Program-made: the position numbers and the translations under genes
The notes under the pieces: model-generated
The model's database searches: none
The model's input: only the letters and a program-made list of their open reading frames with translations
Told to the model about the DNA's origin: nothing
Assembly: GCF_000715075.1 (NCBI RefSeq)
Contig: NC_134096.1
Coordinates: 120,464,698 to 120,528,697, forward strand
Reading direction: 5' to 3'
DNA: 64,000 nt
Source: Nicotiana tabacum
Taxonomy: Eukaryota > Streptophyta > Magnoliopsida > Solanales > Solanaceae
Shown here: positions 62,565 to 64,000 of the stretch, piece by piece
How the letters are laid out: each line of letters opens with the position of its first letter
Numbering within the stretch: position 1 is the stretch's first letter

Positions 62565-63535
62565 TGGCGAATAATGGTCCGCTATCTTTTCAGTACCCCC
62601 GTCTCACAAAAGATAATTATGAGAAATGGTGTCTATGTATGAAAGCCATTCTTGGCTCTCATGATGTATGAAAAATCATAGACAGAGGGTATGCAAAACC
62701 CGATAATGAGGAAGCTCTGCCTCAAAATGAAAAAGAGGTCTTGGCAAAGACGAGGAAGAAGGATCAACAAGCCCTCACGCTCATCAACAAATGTTTGGAT
62801 GATGTCATGTTTGAGAAGGTGGCAGATGCTACCACCTCAAAGGAAGCTTGGGGGATTTTACAAAATTCTCTTCAAGGAGTTGACAAGGTGAAGAAGGTAA
62901 AACTTCAAACTCTAAGGGTTGATTTTGAAGTTTTAAAAATGAAAGAATCCGAATGCATTTCGAATTATTATTCAAAAGTGAAGGTTGTTGTAAATCAACT
63001 AAGAAGATACGAGGATGACATAGAAGATGTCTGTGTGGTAGAAAAGATCCTTCACACTTTAATACCTAAATTTAATTTTGCGGTGTGTGCTATTGAGGAG
63101 TCTAAAGATTTAGACTCTTGATGGTAGATCAATTGGAGGGCTCTTTACAGGCCGATCAAAAGGAGACAAGAAGTGCCACTGGAGTAACTTCTTAAAACTC
63201 AGGCATCCTTCAAGGATTATGAAGGTGAAAAGAGCTATCGAGGGAATAGACGGGGACGAGGCCGTGGCGGTCATGGAAGAGGAAGAAGCAATTGTAATAA
63301 CTTCAACAATGAAGTTAAAATCCACCAGGCATTCAGAGGTCGTGGTCGTGGACATAGAGGAGGAAGAGGACGTGGCTACTACTAAGAAAATAATGAACAA
63401 AGATATGACAAATCAAATATTGAGTGATATAATTATCATAAATTTGGCCATAACTCTTGGGAATGTCGTAGAAATGTTGAAGAAAAATCTAACCTTGTTG
63501 ACGACAAGAAAGAAGAATATGAGTCAACGTTGTTG
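62565..63535 (+). pseudogene. copia element H gag
   Basis: Starts at ATG 62565: MANNGPLSFQYPRLTKDNYE, a stop near 62670, then the UBN2 gag (62741-63121: EAWGILQNSLQGVDKVKKVKLQTLR, YYSKVKVVVNQLRR, VVEKILHTLIPKFN). A stop and frame changes follow, with an RGRG-rich segment (63240-63380). In the zinc knuckle (about 63418-63470) the first Cys is a stop and the second is Tyr (Y-N-Y-HKFGHNSWEC). The end overlaps the protease frame. Confidence 0.88.
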
Positions 63536-63970
63536 ATGGCACTCAAGGAAGAAGACATGGATGATTGCAGCTCGTGGTATTTGGACAATGGAGCAAGCAA
63601 TCATATGTGTGGATGCAAAGAAAAAATTGTGGATATCAATAACACGGTGAGAGGTAATGTGTCCTTTGGAGATGCCTCAAAGATTCAAATCGAAGAGATA
63701 GGTACGATTCTGATCTCCTGTAAAGATGGTAGTCACAAGCTAATTCAAGATGTTTATTATGTGCCAAAATTAAAAAGTAATATTTTGAGTTTGGGCCAAC
63801 TTCTTGAAAAGAAATATGACGTCCACATGAAAAATATGCATCTTTGGCTTAGAGATTCAGGTGGAATTATAATTGCTAAAGTGCATATGGCAAAGAATAG
63901 ATTATTTTCTCTGAATGTTAAAATAATTTATACAAAGTATTTGAAGGCCGATGTGCAAGATGAATTATAG
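63530..63970 (+). pseudogene. copia element H protease and pre-integrase
   Basis: A 146-residue open stretch: WYLDNGASNHMCG is the protease active site with DNG in place of the usual DTG or DSG. GNVSFGDASK, YYVPKLKSNILSLGQLLEK follow, then the start of the pre-integrase zinc domain (WHMRFGHLN) beyond a stop at 63968-63970. The window ends inside the element. Confidence 0.88.
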
Positions 63971-64000
63971 TGTTGGCACATGCGATTTGGGCACTTGAAT

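Larger units (their letters stand above)
62050..64000 (+). mobile_element. Ty1/copia element H (second copy, cut by window end)
   Basis: The 5' LTR is 62050-62547 (TGTGGGACC to CCCAACA), preceded by GTGAC (62045-62049). The priming site TGGTTTTAGAGCC (62551) is altered from TGGTATCAGAGC. It is not internally deleted like element E: gag, protease and pre-integrase follow. The right end is outside the window. Confidence 0.9.

Overview
This is a 64 kb piece of a plant nuclear genome. Genes have introns, intergenic DNA is AT-rich with very long microsatellites, and most of the window is LTR retrotransposons and CACTA DNA transposons. The repeat families (Tekay-like chromoviruses whose LTRs begin TGTAACGACC, Tat/Ogre-like Ty3/gypsy elements, Ty1/copia elements primed by initiator tRNA-Met) and the protein flavours suggest Solanaceae, most likely a Nicotiana-type genome. 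That assignment is an inference.

There are few host genes and all lie on the minus strand. (1) An intact two-exon class II phospholipase A1 (lipase 3 family), 7899-9874. (2) A frameshifted F-box pseudogene, about 35650-36872. (3) An intact two-exon papain-type cysteine protease (SAG39-like), 37981-39300. (4) A broken paralogue of that protease, 45758-46731, 6.5 kb away, missing the end of exon 1 and most of the intron and carrying a nonsense codon.

The rest is layered mobile DNA. 1-7197: the 3' part of a Tat-lineage Ty3/gypsy element (integrase end, antisense multi-exon gene, polypurine tract, 3' LTR), interrupted on the left by Ogre-like LTR sequence and itself inserted into a LINE RNase H fragment. 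14213-32835: a copia element (TSD AAAAA) that carries a CACTA element (14779-18455, TSD TAA) in its leader and a coding-poor chromovirus-type element (21597-31379, TSD GAGGT) inside its reverse transcriptase. 33270-34060: an array of 44-bp units, many able to form a hairpin. 40640-44386: a LINE tail followed by an internally deleted copia element (TSD GTGAC). 47570-61739: halves of a CACTA-like element split by a minus-strand chromovirus (49122-59851) with LTRs of about 2.7 kb. 61741-64000: a second copy of the LINE tail plus copia junction, with the same TSD, so a duplicated locus rather than a second insertion.

No RNA genes, CRISPR arrays or operons were seen. The most unusual items are the antisense, intron-bearing gene inside the Tat element, the exactly datable nesting, the duplicated LINE/copia locus, the hairpin array, and the dense GCGATCGC clusters in one LTR family.
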